In this document: piece by piece, positions 25,250 to 33,260 of the stretch
How the letters are laid out: each line of letters opens with the position of its first letter
Position numbering within the stretch: the stretch's first letter is position 1
Source of the DNA: Segetibacter aerophilus
Lineage (GTDB): Bacteria; Bacteroidota; Bacteroidia; Chitinophagales; Chitinophagaceae
Length of the DNA stretch: 64,000 nt
Assembly: GCF_007991655.1 (NCBI RefSeq)
Contig: NZ_BJYT01000012.1
Span: 62,001 to 126,000 of the forward strand
Direction: 5' to 3'
The notes under the pieces: model-generated
Databases searched by the model: none
What the model saw: the letters and a program-made list of their open reading frames with translations, nothing else
Told to the model about the DNA's origin: nothing
Translations under genes and position numbers: made by a program

Positions 25250-25268
25250 CTCCCTTTATCCAAATTTA
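25250..25268 (-). promoter_or_regulatory. Promoter and Shine-Dalgarno site for the 40-codon gene and deacetylase
   Basis: On the minus strand TAAATTTG (25268-25261) is followed by AAAGGGAG (ending at 25250). Strong Shine-Dalgarno sites are rare in this window, so this one stands out. Confidence 0.6.
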
Positions 25269-25316
25269 TTAATGTTCTTCTCAATAACAATTGTAGAAAG
25301 CAAAATAGCATTTCAA

Positions 25317-25342
25317 CTGACGAACGGAGCATCGCAACGATG
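25317..25342 (+). repeat. Dispersed intergenic repeat, GACGAACGGAGC form
   Basis: CTGACGAACGGAGC then ATCGCAACGATG. It lies between the 40-codon gene and the LutB-like gene. Confidence 0.75.
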
Positions 25343-25377
25343 ATTAACCAAAGTTGCAAAGTCTGCCACAAAACATC

Positions 25378-26757
25378 CTAACCTTTGCCATTCCTTTCAT
25401 CCCACATTTCGTTGAAAGTCTTATTGCTAAAGTTCAGCTTTCCTCGGTGTGCGGTCCACGCAGAAAAAACTTTGTTGATCATCCAATTCTTCAATTTGCC
25501 ATTGCCCAGGTTCATCATTTTCCGGTTGAGGCTGCCGGTTTTCCAGGCCTTCCAGGCAATCCTTTCTCCGTACGTCGCCATTCCAAACTCAACTGCCTCA
25601 TGCCTGTTTTCGAGCAATAGCTCATGCAGGTTTATTCTTACCGGACAAACCTCGGTACAGTTTCCACACAAAGAGGACGCATTACTCAAATGCTTGTAAT
25701 CGTCCATCTCTTTCAAGTGCGGAGTAATTACACTGCCAATCGGTCCGCTGTAAGTTGTTTCATAAGTATGACCACCAATGTTTTTATAAACCGGGCAAGC
25801 ATTTAAACAAGCGCCGCATCTGATGCAGTACAACGCTTCCCTGGTCTTTGGGTTATTAAGAAGATTAGTTCGGCCGTTGTCGAGGAAGATTACATACATG
25901 TCCTCGGGGCCATCTGTTTCGCCTTCCTGTCTGGGGCCTGTAACGATAGTATTGTACACCGTTACTTTCTGACCTGTGCCATAAGTGGCAAGCAGTGGCC
26001 AAAACAAACCAAGGTCACCTAAAGTAGGAATGACCTTTTCGATGCCAACGATAGCAATATGTGTTTTTGGGAAAGCACAACTTAGCCTTGCATTGCCTTC
26101 ATTTTCTGTAATAGCAATTGCGCCAATATCTGATATAATAAAGTTTGCACCGGTAACACCCACCTCGGCCTGGATGAATTTTTCACGAAGTTTTACGCGT
26201 GCTACAAGTGTTAGTTGTTCCGGTGTAAGGTCCGATGGAGTTCCCAGCTTTTCAGCAAACAGCTTTGCAACGTCTTCTTTGCTTTTGTGCATCGCGGGGG
26301 TAACAATGTGGTAAGGAGCCTCACCGTCGAGTTGTTGGATGTACTCGCCCAAGTCGGTTTCCACGCTTTCAATACCCTGCTTTTCTAAAAACTGGTTCAG
26401 GTGGATCTCTTCGGTAACCATGCTTTTACTCTTCACCAACGTCTTGCAATTTTTTTCCTTGCAAATCTTTTCTACAGCTTCCAGCGCTTGTTCGGCGGTC
26501 TCGGCCCAAATTACCTTTCCGCCCCGTTTGGTAAATTGCCGCTCAAATTCTTCCAACTGCTGGTCAAGCGTTTCTATTGCCCGCCACTTTGCGTTTTTAG
26601 CTCTTTCCCTTGCCACCATTAGTTCAGAGAACTGGTGCTTGGCAACAGGAACAACAGCGTTATATTTATTGATATTAAAATTGATCTTACGCCTATGCTC
26701 GCGATCATCAGATTTTATAGTACTCTTTGCTTTAAACGACTCGGCAGTTTCGGTCAT
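25378..26757 (-). CDS. LutB-like iron-sulfur protein of lactate utilisation
   Basis: A 459-residue protein of the LutB/LldF family, which in Bacillus forms with LutA and LutC the iron-sulfur L-lactate dehydrogenase. The N-terminal LUD domain (about residues 60-290) contains SMVTEEIHLNQFLE and GANFIISDIGAIAITENEGN. The C-terminal ferredoxin-like part has two cluster motifs, CIRCGACLNACPVY and CGNCTEVCPV. The protein is cytoplasmic. lutA and lutC are not adjacent; the upstream neighbour on the same strand is a DUF3109 gene 119 bp away. Lactate as substrate is therefore a family inference. Confidence 0.88.
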   Translation of the reverse strand: MTETAESFKAKSTIKSDDREHRRKINFNINKYNAVVPVAKHQFSELMVARERAKNAKWRAIETLDQQLEEFERQFTKRGGKVIWAETAEQALEAVEKICKEKNCKTLVKSKSMVTEEIHLNQFLEKQGIESVETDLGEYIQQLDGEAPYHIVTPAMHKSKEDVAKLFAEKLGTPSDLTPEQLTLVARVKLREKFIQAEVGVTGANFIISDIGAIAITENEGNARLSCAFPKTHIAIVGIEKVIPTLGDLGLFWPLLATYGTGQKVTVYNTIVTGPRQEGETDGPEDMYVIFLDNGRTNLLNNPKTREALYCIRCGACLNACPVYKNIGGHTYETTYSGPIGSVITPHLKEMDDYKHLSNASSLCGNCTEVCPVRINLHELLLENRHEAVEFGMATYGERIAWKAWKTGSLNRKMMNLGNGKLKNWMINKVFSAWTAHRGKLNFSNKTFNEMWDERNGKG

Positions 26758-26838
26758 GATTTAAGTCATTAATAATTTATAAATACTAATTCTTTCGTTT
26801 TATTTTCTTTGGTGCCAACCCTTCGAAGCTCTATTAAG

Positions 26839-26862
26839 CTTCGTTGCGTCGCACTCTTGTAC
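26839..26862 (-). repeat. Dispersed intergenic repeat, short form
   Basis: On the minus strand GTACAAG, then AGTGCGACGCAACGAAG. Same form as the copy at 16286. It lies between the DUF3109 and LutB-like genes. Confidence 0.75.
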
Positions 26863-26876
26863 GTTTAAATCTTTAC

Positions 26877-27488
26877 TCATCTTCTTCTGCCTTTGCCCGT
26901 AACTATTTGCGACTCCCGCATATATTTCGCTGTAGCATCCAGCGTTTCAAAAAATTCTTCTCCGTACTTTCTTATGATCGCTTCTTTCAAGAAGATATAA
27001 GCAGGCACCTTCAACTTTTTCCCAAGCTTACAAGCAGCGGAACATAAATCTTCTCGAGGTTCATAATTTACAAACTCAGTGTCTCCATGTTTGCTTTTTT
27101 TCAGTCGTATTGGGAAGAGGTGACAACTTATAGGTTTCTTCCACGTTATTTTGCCGTCGTTGTAAGCCTGCTCAATGGCACACTTTACAATGCCCTGTTT
27201 GTCTTTGTAACCATACGCACAAATCTCGCTGTTAATAGTTGGCGTTACCCACCCAAACTCCTGGTCATAAACATATTTGCCGGCTTTTTCAATTTCCCTA
27301 ATACCCTCAGCAGTCATGTATGATTTAACAAACGGATAAGCATTATTAAGATGAGCCAGTTCCTCTACTTCAAGTGGAGCTCCCGCATCGCCATCTTCAC
27401 AACATCCACCTTTACACTTAGTCAAGTCACACACAAATTGTTCTTCTACTACCTGGTCGCTAACCAGTATATTTTCAATTGCTATCAT
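26877..27488 (-). CDS. DUF3109 family cysteine-rich protein
   Basis: A 203-residue protein of the DUF3109 family, common in Bacteroidota and of unknown function. Conserved cysteines lie in CDLTKCKGGCCEDGD (residues 20-34), CAYGY, CAIEQAY, CHLFPIR and CSAACKLGKK, eight or more in all. The pattern resembles the zinc or iron-sulfur binding YkgJ-type CxxxCxxCC proteins. It is cytoplasmic. A full -7 element 39 bases upstream suggests its own promoter; the LutB-like gene follows on the same strand. Confidence 0.87.
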   Translation of the reverse strand: MIAIENILVSDQVVEEQFVCDLTKCKGGCCEDGDAGAPLEVEELAHLNNAYPFVKSYMTAEGIREIEKAGKYVYDQEFGWVTPTINSEICAYGYKDKQGIVKCAIEQAYNDGKITWKKPISCHLFPIRLKKSKHGDTEFVNYEPREDLCSAACKLGKKLKVPAYIFLKEAIIRKYGEEFFETLDATAKYMRESQIVTGKGRRR

Positions 27489-27526
27489 AACCTTTGTTTC
27501 TGCACTTTAATCTCGAAGTTCGATTA

Positions 27527-27534
27527 CAAAGATA
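27527..27534 (-). promoter_or_regulatory. Promoter -7 element for the DUF3109 gene
   Basis: TATCTTTG on the minus strand, a full consensus match, 39 bases before the ATG at 27488. Confidence 0.55.
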
Positions 27535-27707
27535 GTTGCAAAAAGATGCTTATAAAATGTAGGTGTAGTACCATTTTAAGTAATTATTCGGAGAACTACC
27601 GGTGTAGGAGAAAATCAAAAACGATTAATATTAGAGAGAGAATAGCCAGCGCATAAAAAATCTGTCTTATTAGAACGGATTTGTTTAAAAGTTAAAATGC
27701 TAATGGG

Positions 27708-28508
27708 TTATTTCTTTACGATATCGCCCAAACCGGCATCGTCTAAATTAGGCTTGGTTAGCGTGGCTGGCTTAACAGTTTTTCTCATTTTCATGTTTAA
27801 TAATTCTACTGCAAACGAGAAAGCCATTCCAAAATATACATAGTTCTTAAGGTGCAACTCTTCGGCCTTCTCACCCGACCATCCTTCTACAATTAGTACC
27901 ATACCTACCATAACTAAAAATGAGAGCGCCAACATTTTTAAAGTTGGGTGACGATTAATAAAGTCTGCGATTCTTTGACTAAAAATAAACATGATGAACA
28001 TAGCTACTACCACCGCAAGGATCATCACTTCCAAATGGTTCGCAATACCCACTGCTGTAATGATGCTGTCGAATGAAAAAACCATATCAACCACGATAAT
28101 TTGTCCTATTGCATTGATAAAAGATGCCGGCTTTTTTCCAACGTTTTGAAATTCATCCTCTTCACCCTCTAGTTTGTGGTGTATTTCCTTTACGGTTTTA
28201 TACAATAGAAACAGACCTCCCGCGATCATCACGAGGCTGGCCAAATCAAAACCCTTTCCAAACAGACTAAAAAGCGGGCTACCCTTTTGCTTGATCAACC
28301 AGCCCAAGGCCATTAGCAATAAAACACGTACAGTAATGCCCGCTATCATCCAGACCCGGCGTGCTTTTAATTGCTGATTTTGGGGCATCCTACCCATTAT
28401 TATCGATACAAAAATTACGTTGTCAACCCCTAGAACAATTTCCAGAATTGTAAGGGTTAGCAGACTTATTAGTGCATCTAATGAGAACAAGTACTCCATA
28501 AATTCCAA
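27708..28508 (-). CDS. TerC family integral membrane protein
   Basis: A 266-residue membrane protein of the TerC family, with about seven membrane segments. Two acidic membrane motifs are typical: EIVLGVDNVIFVSIIMGR near residue 22 and VDMVFSFDSIITAVGIANH near 142. TerC proteins are linked to tellurite resistance and, for the MeeF/MeeY branch, to manganese export at the membrane. Here no other tellurite gene is nearby, so metal export, perhaps of manganese, is the better inference. A full -7 element (28520-28527) lies close upstream; the in-frame Met at codon 4 (28499) is an equally possible start. Confidence 0.9.
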   Translation of the reverse strand: MEFMEYLFSLDALISLLTLTILEIVLGVDNVIFVSIIMGRMPQNQQLKARRVWMIAGITVRVLLLMALGWLIKQKGSPLFSLFGKGFDLASLVMIAGGLFLLYKTVKEIHHKLEGEEDEFQNVGKKPASFINAIGQIIVVDMVFSFDSIITAVGIANHLEVMILAVVVAMFIMFIFSQRIADFINRHPTLKMLALSFLVMVGMVLIVEGWSGEKAEELHLKNYVYFGMAFSFAVELLNMKMRKTVKPATLTKPNLDDAGLGDIVKK

Positions 28509-28519
28509 TTTAAAAATGG

Positions 28520-28527
28520 CAAATATA
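28520..28527 (-). promoter_or_regulatory. Promoter -7 element for the TerC gene
   Basis: TATATTTG on the minus strand, a full consensus match. It ends 11 bases before the first ATG, so the mRNA leader would be very short unless the second Met (28499) is used. Confidence 0.55.
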
Positions 28528-28600
28528 AGAGAAGAATATATGGTCGTTTCTTCTAATTTTTGTAGGAAGCCGTTACACCGTTAGAAATAATCGGACCTGC

Positions 28601-29629
28601 TTATTTTCTTGCAAGGTCTTCACAAATGCGTTTTACTATAGCCGGACCCTCATAAATAAAACCGGTCCAAACCTGTATAAGCGATGCGCCTGCAGCCAGC
28701 TTTTCTCTCGCGTCTTCTGGGGTAAAAATTCCACCGCTTCCAATAACCGGAAGCCTGCCATTTGTCTGCTTACTAACGTACTGAACTATTTGAGTAGATT
28801 TTTGCTTTAGCGGTTTGCCGCTCAGCCCGCCCATACCAATCTCACTTACCTTTTCTTCTTCTGTTCGCAAGCCTTCACGACTGATAGTAGTGTTCGTTGC
28901 TACAAGCCCGCTCAACTTAACTTCCTGCGCCAACTCGATTATATCATCCAATTGGCCAACGGTAAGATCAGGGGCAATTTTCAACAGCAAGGGCTTTGTG
29001 TTTATACGTCCCTGGTTGATGTTTTGTAGCTGACTTAATATTTTCTTTAAAGAAGATTTCTCCTGTAATTCCCTTAAACCCGGTGTGTTGGGAGAACTAA
29101 CATTTACAACAAAGTAGTCTATGCAATCAAACAACTCGTTCATACAGATTTCATAGTCCTTCCAGGCATCTTCGTTTGCGGTAGCCTTATTTTTGCCAAT
29201 GTTTCCACCTATAATAATGTTTCTTTTTGCCGACCGTAGTCTTGCAGCAACTGCTTTTACCCCATCATTATTAAAACCCATCCTGTTTACGATAGCTTCA
29301 TCTTTATGCAGGCGAAACAACCGGGGTTTGTCGTTTCCCGCTTGAGGTAATGGAGTAACCGTTCCGATTTCAATAAATCCAAATCCTATAGTTTCGAGTT
29401 CTTTCAGGTAAAGCGCGTTTTTATCAAACCCTGCTCCTAAGCCCACCGGATTTTTGAACGGTAAACCAAATACTTGTTTATGTAAAGAGGGGTGATTGAA
29501 CTGGAAGTTTTTTGCAAGTATTTCTTGAAAAGCAGGGATGTTAGTTAGGCGTTTTAAAGAGTTCATTGAAAGGTGATGAACAGCCTCTGCATCGAAGTTG
29601 AACAGTAAATTGCGTAACAGAGAATACAT
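28601..29629 (-). CDS. pyrD: Dihydroorotate dehydrogenase (quinone), class 2
   Basis: A 342-residue flavoenzyme that oxidises dihydroorotate to orotate in pyrimidine synthesis, passing electrons to quinone. The N-terminal helical extension MYSLLRNLLFNFDAEAVHHL is the membrane-binding segment of class 2 enzymes. The FMN barrel has NPVGLGAGFDKNA, GTVTPLPQAGN, NVSSPNTPGLR with the catalytic Ser region, and GGIFTPEDA. The frame extends to 29686, but the start at 29629 matches the family length and lies next to TACCTTCG (29634-29641), one base off the -7 consensus. It is divergent from the DUF433 gene, with both promoters within about 50 bp. Confidence 0.95.
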   Translation of the reverse strand: MYSLLRNLLFNFDAEAVHHLSMNSLKRLTNIPAFQEILAKNFQFNHPSLHKQVFGLPFKNPVGLGAGFDKNALYLKELETIGFGFIEIGTVTPLPQAGNDKPRLFRLHKDEAIVNRMGFNNDGVKAVAARLRSAKRNIIIGGNIGKNKATANEDAWKDYEICMNELFDCIDYFVVNVSSPNTPGLRELQEKSSLKKILSQLQNINQGRINTKPLLLKIAPDLTVGQLDDIIELAQEVKLSGLVATNTTISREGLRTEEEKVSEIGMGGLSGKPLKQKSTQIVQYVSKQTNGRLPVIGSGGIFTPEDAREKLAAGASLIQVWTGFIYEGPAIVKRICEDLARK

Positions 29630-29656
29630 GCTGCGAAGGTAATGTTGGAAAATGTT

Positions 29657-29664
29657 TAAATTTG
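29657..29664 (+). promoter_or_regulatory. Promoter -7 element for the toxin-antitoxin pair
   Basis: TAAATTTG, a full consensus match, 16 bases before the antitoxin ATG. The divergent pyrD element is 15 bases away, so a regulator bound here could affect both genes. Confidence 0.55.
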
Positions 29665-29680
29665 GTAAAAGAGAATAAAT

Positions 29681-29917
29681 ATGCAAGTCGATGCTATAAA
29701 TATTGATCCTGAAATCTTAAGTGGAACGCCTGTCTTCAAGGGTACCAGGGTGGCAGTAAAAACACTATTTGATTACATCGGCACGGGCGAAAGTTTAAAG
29801 GATTTTTTACAAGATTTTCCTTCAGTGCAAGAAAAACAGGCATTAGATGTTCTTCAATTTGCGGGTAGGGTAGTTGTTTCAGAAAAAATTCTACTAGATG
29901 AAAATTCTGCTAGATGA
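29681..29917 (+). CDS. DUF433 family antitoxin
   Basis: A 78-residue DUF433 protein. The family core is clear: INIDPEILSGTPVFKGTRVAV, then DYIGTGESLKDFLQDFP. DUF433 proteins are small winged-helix-like DNA-binding proteins that act as antitoxins, often paired with PIN-like toxins such as DUF5615. The C-terminus EKILLDENSAR is unusual because it repeats the first residues of the toxin. This comes from a 16-bp tandem duplication at the gene overlap (29885-29916). It overlaps the toxin gene by 20 bp and probably represses its own promoter. Confidence 0.88.
   Translation: MQVDAINIDPEILSGTPVFKGTRVAVKTLFDYIGTGESLKDFLQDFPSVQEKQALDVLQFAGRVVVSEKILLDENSAR
29885..29916 (+). repeat. 16-bp tandem duplication at the toxin-antitoxin overlap
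   Basis: Two copies of AAAATTCTNCTAGATG (N is A, then G) in direct tandem, followed by a partial third (AAAATCTG). Because 16 is not a multiple of 3, the copies are read in different frames. The antitoxin reads the first copy and the toxin the second, and both give KILLDEN. Confidence 0.9.
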
Positions 29918-30221
29918 AAATCTGCCCGTGAGTTTGAAAAATGACTTTGGTTTGAGACATCAAGTGTTTACTGTTAGAGATCGGGGTTGGTTAGGAATAA
30001 AAAATGGAGCTTTGATGAAGCTAGTTGAAGCAAACGATTTCGAAGTTTTTGTAACAACTGATACTAACCTCCAATTTCAACAAAACGTATTAAAGTTCTC
30101 CTTTATAATTGTCGTATTGAATGTCGTAATTAACAAATATCAAAATTTACGGCCGCTTATTAGACCACTGCTTGCCGTCTTAGAGACCAACCCGATAGAC
30201 AAAGTAATTGTTCTAAAGTAG
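29898..30221 (+). CDS. DUF5615 family PIN-like toxin
   Basis: A 107-residue protein of the DUF5615 family, a PIN-domain relative expected to be a metal-dependent ribonuclease. The first catalytic Asp is in MKILLDENLP, and a second acidic cluster is in FVTTDTNLQFQQN. Family members sit next to DUF433 antitoxins, as here. The ATG lies inside the antitoxin gene (20-bp overlap), which would couple toxin synthesis to antitoxin translation. RNA cleavage is inferred from fold family and has not been shown for this protein. Confidence 0.87.
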   Translation: MKILLDENLPVSLKNDFGLRHQVFTVRDRGWLGIKNGALMKLVEANDFEVFVTTDTNLQFQQNVLKFSFIIVVLNVVINKYQNLRPLIRPLLAVLETNPIDKVIVLK

Positions 30222-30292
30222 AAAAGTAACAGGTTAACGATTGAAGTGATACAACATGCTTCAGGTTGTCAAAGAACTACTTTTATTCTTAT

Positions 30293-30300
30293 TACATTTG
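30293..30300 (+). promoter_or_regulatory. Promoter -7 element for the thiolase gene
   Basis: TACATTTG, a full consensus match, with TTG 24 bases upstream (30266-30268). It is 20 bases before the ATG at 30321 and inside the longer frame, so it sets the start. Confidence 0.65.
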
Positions 30301-30320
30301 GAAGACATAATTTTTTAAAT

Positions 30321-31499
30321 ATGCAGGAAGCTTATATAGTTGCAGGATACCGAACTGCAGTCACGAAAAGTAAAAAAGGTGGGTTTCGTTTTACAAGACC
30401 TGATGATCTCGCAATAGAGGTTATCAAAGGGTTAATGGCTTCCGTTCCACAGCTGGAAGCAAAAATGGTCGATGATGTAATTGTAGGAAATGCAGTTCCG
30501 GAAGCAGAGCAGGGATTGCAGGTTGGGCGCATCATTGCTGCAAGAGCTTTAGGCCATGATACTCCGGGTATGACAGTTAACAGGTATTGCGCAAGCGGGC
30601 TGGAAACAATCTCTATTGCTACAGCAAAAATAAGAACGGGAATAGCTGACTGCATTATTGCAGGTGGAGTGGAAAGTATGAGTATGGTTCCAACGGCAGG
30701 ATGGAAAACGGTGCCTGCATTTTCTATCGCTTCTGACGAGCCAGATTATTATTTGAATATGGGCCTGACTGCAGAAGCTGTGGCGAAAGAATACAATGTT
30801 ACCCGGCAGGAGCAGGATCAGTATAGTTACGAGTCGCATCAAAAAGCGATAAGAGCTATTTCGAGCGGGTTTTTTAAAACGGGAATTTTACCCATAAGTG
30901 TGGAGCAAGTTTACCTGGATGAAAAAGGTAAAAAACAGAAGAAGGCGTATACTGTTGACACTGACGAAGGTCCCCGCGCAGACACCAGTATCGACGCCCT
31001 GACAAAATTAAAACCAGTCTTTGCCGCCGGAGGAGTAGTTACGGCAGGCAACTCCTCACAAACCAGTGACGGAGCAAGTTTCGTAATTGTGATGGGCGAA
31101 AAAATGATGAATGAATTGGGACTGAAACCGATTGGTCGATTAGTGGCTTGTTCAAATGCCGGTGTAAATCCGAGGCTAATGGGTATTGGACCTGTAGCAG
31201 CTGTTCCGAAAGTATTAAAGTCTGCAGGGATGGCGCAAAGCGAAATAGACCTTGTTGAATTGAATGAAGCTTTTGCGTCGCAGGCTGTAGCCGTGATAAG
31301 GGAGTTAAATTTAAATCCCGAAATAGTAAACATAAATGGAGGGGCCATTGCGCTCGGTCATCCTTTAGGATGTACAGGAAGTAAATTGACTGTACAAATT
31401 TTACAAGACATGAAACGGCTCAAAAAGAAATTTGGGCTCGTTACTGCTTGTGTAGGCGGAGGACAAGGCATTGCAGGAATCATCGAAAATATTGACTAA
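30321..31499 (+). CDS. Acetyl-CoA C-acyltransferase (thiolase)
   Basis: A 392-residue thiolase that cleaves 3-ketoacyl-CoA with CoA, or condenses acetyl-CoA units in the reverse direction. The nucleophile Cys is in MTVNRYCASGLETI near residue 90, the His motif is in NGGAIALGHPLGCTG, and the C-terminal Cys is in CVGGGQGIAGI. The length and GMTVNRYCASG sequence fit the FadA-type degradative thiolases of beta-oxidation. The open frame begins at 30246, but MQEAYIVAGYRTAV at 30321 is the usual N-terminus and follows the promoter. No fadB gene is adjacent. A hairpin terminator follows. Confidence 0.93.
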   Translation: MQEAYIVAGYRTAVTKSKKGGFRFTRPDDLAIEVIKGLMASVPQLEAKMVDDVIVGNAVPEAEQGLQVGRIIAARALGHDTPGMTVNRYCASGLETISIATAKIRTGIADCIIAGGVESMSMVPTAGWKTVPAFSIASDEPDYYLNMGLTAEAVAKEYNVTRQEQDQYSYESHQKAIRAISSGFFKTGILPISVEQVYLDEKGKKQKKAYTVDTDEGPRADTSIDALTKLKPVFAAGGVVTAGNSSQTSDGASFVIVMGEKMMNELGLKPIGRLVACSNAGVNPRLMGIGPVAAVPKVLKSAGMAQSEIDLVELNEAFASQAVAVIRELNLNPEIVNINGGAIALGHPLGCTGSKLTVQILQDMKRLKKKFGLVTACVGGGQGIAGIIENID

Positions 31500-31521
31500 A
31501 CTAACGTACCCGTTCCTCACA

Positions 31522-31551
31522 AAAAAGCTTCGCCAACAACGAAGCTTTTTT
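31522..31551 (+). terminator. Rho-independent terminator of the thiolase gene
   Basis: An 11-bp stem (AAAAAGCTTCG / CGAAGCTTTTT) with a short loop and a T-run, 20 bases after the stop codon. Confidence 0.85.
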
Positions 31552-31612
31552 AACTATAAAGCCAGAATTGGCAAATAAGTCAGACACGGAAAAAAGTTGA
31601 ATAGAGTTAGCA

Positions 31613-31650
31613 CAGACGAACGAAATGCGTCGCAACAGGTGCGTCATAGA
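31613..31650 (+). repeat. Dispersed intergenic repeat, long form
   Basis: CAGACGAACGAAATGCGTCG, then CAACAGGTGCGTCATAGAAG. It lies between the thiolase terminator and the tolC-like gene; the rest of that 292-bp gap shows nothing else clear. Confidence 0.7.
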
Positions 31651-31791
31651 AGAACGAATGTTTGGAACAAAAAAGGGGTCTTTTTAAAAAGATTTGAAAT
31701 TTTTATTTTAAATCCGATAACTTTTGGGCGATTTTGATGGGCTCGTTTCAGGTGTAAAAGATTTATTGAGTAATTAATTATTATTTCTTTC

Positions 31792-33213
31792 ATGAAATAT
31801 CGAATGGTCGTTTTTATTGTTCTGTGCAGCTTGCTTTCTTATGGGCAGGAGAAATGGAGCTTGCAACAGTGTGTGGAGTACGCAATAAAAAATAATGTAT
31901 CTATAAAGCAGTCAGATGTACAGGCGCGGCTTACCAGGTTATCGTCTTTGCAAAGCCAAATGACCCTTTATCCTAACGTTGGTGGTGGAGTGAGTACCGG
32001 TTACCAACATGGTCTGACAGAGGATCCCACAACCGGCACGTTAGTAAGCTCAAGCTTCATTTCGGGAAGCGCTAATCTGCAGGCGAGCTACAACATCTTT
32101 AATTGGAATGCCAGGAGAAACAGCATCGCTGCAAATAAGCTGTATGCGCAAGCTGACGAAATCGGAATTGACAAGGCACACAACGATATCTCGTTAGCTG
32201 TCGCCAATGCTTTTTTACAAGTAATGCTGCGTCGTGAACAGGCGAGAATAAGCGAAGTGCAATTAAATCAGTCAAGGTCGCAGTTAGGAAATACACGTAA
32301 GCTGGTAAACGCTGGAAGTCAGCCTGAACTAAACGCGATTCAATTGGAGGCGCAACTGGCAAAAGACAGTTCAGGTTTGTTGCAGGCGCAGGCGCTTGAA
32401 CAGCAGGCCCTGATCAACTTAAAGGCTTATATGAATTATGACTTTTCTCTGCCTTTTGATATTCAATCTCCGGCGGTTGAAAGTATACCTGTTGAAAACA
32501 TTGCTGACTTGCAACCGGCCGCGGTATACCAGTTAGCGGTAGCTACCCAGCCAATTCAGAAAATGTACAAGCTAAGAATTGAAGCAGCTCAAAAGGAGGC
32601 GAAGGCCGCAAGGGGTTTAATGTATCCCAGTCTTTCCGCTTTCGGTGGAATGAATACCCGCGCTGTTAATGCAAAATACCCGGTGATGGCTTTTGCTCCG
32701 CCTGACTCAACAAACGCTTTTGTTACGATAGGTACTACCCAATATAAAGTGTTTGCACCATCGGTAAGGCAATTGGGCACAGTAGGTATTCCTTTATTCA
32801 GGCAGCTGAGCAAGAACTTTGGTCAAAGTATAGGTTTAAGTGTTAATTTTTCAATCTTCAATGCTTACACATCCCGTACTCAATGGGAACGGGCGAAGGT
32901 AAACGTAGTGCAATTGCAACTGCAGGACGAACAGGAGAATCTGAATTTAAAGACTAACATATACAATGCATACCAGGACGCATTCTCCTCATTTCAAAAA
33001 TATAACGCCGCTCATAGAACTGTTGAGTATTCTCAAAAAGCATTTGACATCTCTAAAAAAAGATACGACATCGGCCTGCTCGGCACCCTTGATTTTATAA
33101 TCACTCAGAATAATCTTTATCTTGCTCAAATCGATGAGATTAGCAGTCGATACGATTATGTTTTTAAAATGAAAGTCCTTGAGTTCTACAAAGGACAAGG
33201 AATAAAATTATAA
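31792..33213 (+). CDS. TolC family outer membrane efflux protein
   Basis: A 473-residue outer-membrane channel of the TolC family with a signal peptide (residues 1-19, MKYRMVVFIVLCSLLSYGQ). The two repeated halves with long helices are visible, for example WSLQQCVEYAIKNNVSIKQS at the start of the mature protein and NAYQDAFSSFQKYNAAHRTV in the second half. It forms the outer-membrane tunnel of a tripartite pump. The adaptor gene follows 47 bp later, but no inner-membrane pump is present at the locus, since the next gene is gpsA. Confidence 0.9.
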   Translation: MKYRMVVFIVLCSLLSYGQEKWSLQQCVEYAIKNNVSIKQSDVQARLTRLSSLQSQMTLYPNVGGGVSTGYQHGLTEDPTTGTLVSSSFISGSANLQASYNIFNWNARRNSIAANKLYAQADEIGIDKAHNDISLAVANAFLQVMLRREQARISEVQLNQSRSQLGNTRKLVNAGSQPELNAIQLEAQLAKDSSGLLQAQALEQQALINLKAYMNYDFSLPFDIQSPAVESIPVENIADLQPAAVYQLAVATQPIQKMYKLRIEAAQKEAKAARGLMYPSLSAFGGMNTRAVNAKYPVMAFAPPDSTNAFVTIGTTQYKVFAPSVRQLGTVGIPLFRQLSKNFGQSIGLSVNFSIFNAYTSRTQWERAKVNVVQLQLQDEQENLNLKTNIYNAYQDAFSSFQKYNAAHRTVEYSQKAFDISKKRYDIGLLGTLDFIITQNNLYLAQIDEISSRYDYVFKMKVLEFYKGQGIKL

Positions 33214-33260
33214 TTAAGCTTAGTGCTTATCCCAACCCTTAATAACACAAACTTCCAGGT

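Noticed and set aside
29681-30221. Reading the DUF433/DUF5615 overlap as one frameshifted gene
   Set aside because: Each frame is a complete, recognisable family member of normal length. The overlap is explained by the 16-bp duplication.
31270-31290. GCGTCGCAGG inside the thiolase gene resembling the dispersed repeat core
   Set aside because: It encodes the conserved EAFASQA segment of thiolase and lacks the repeat flanks, so it is a chance match.
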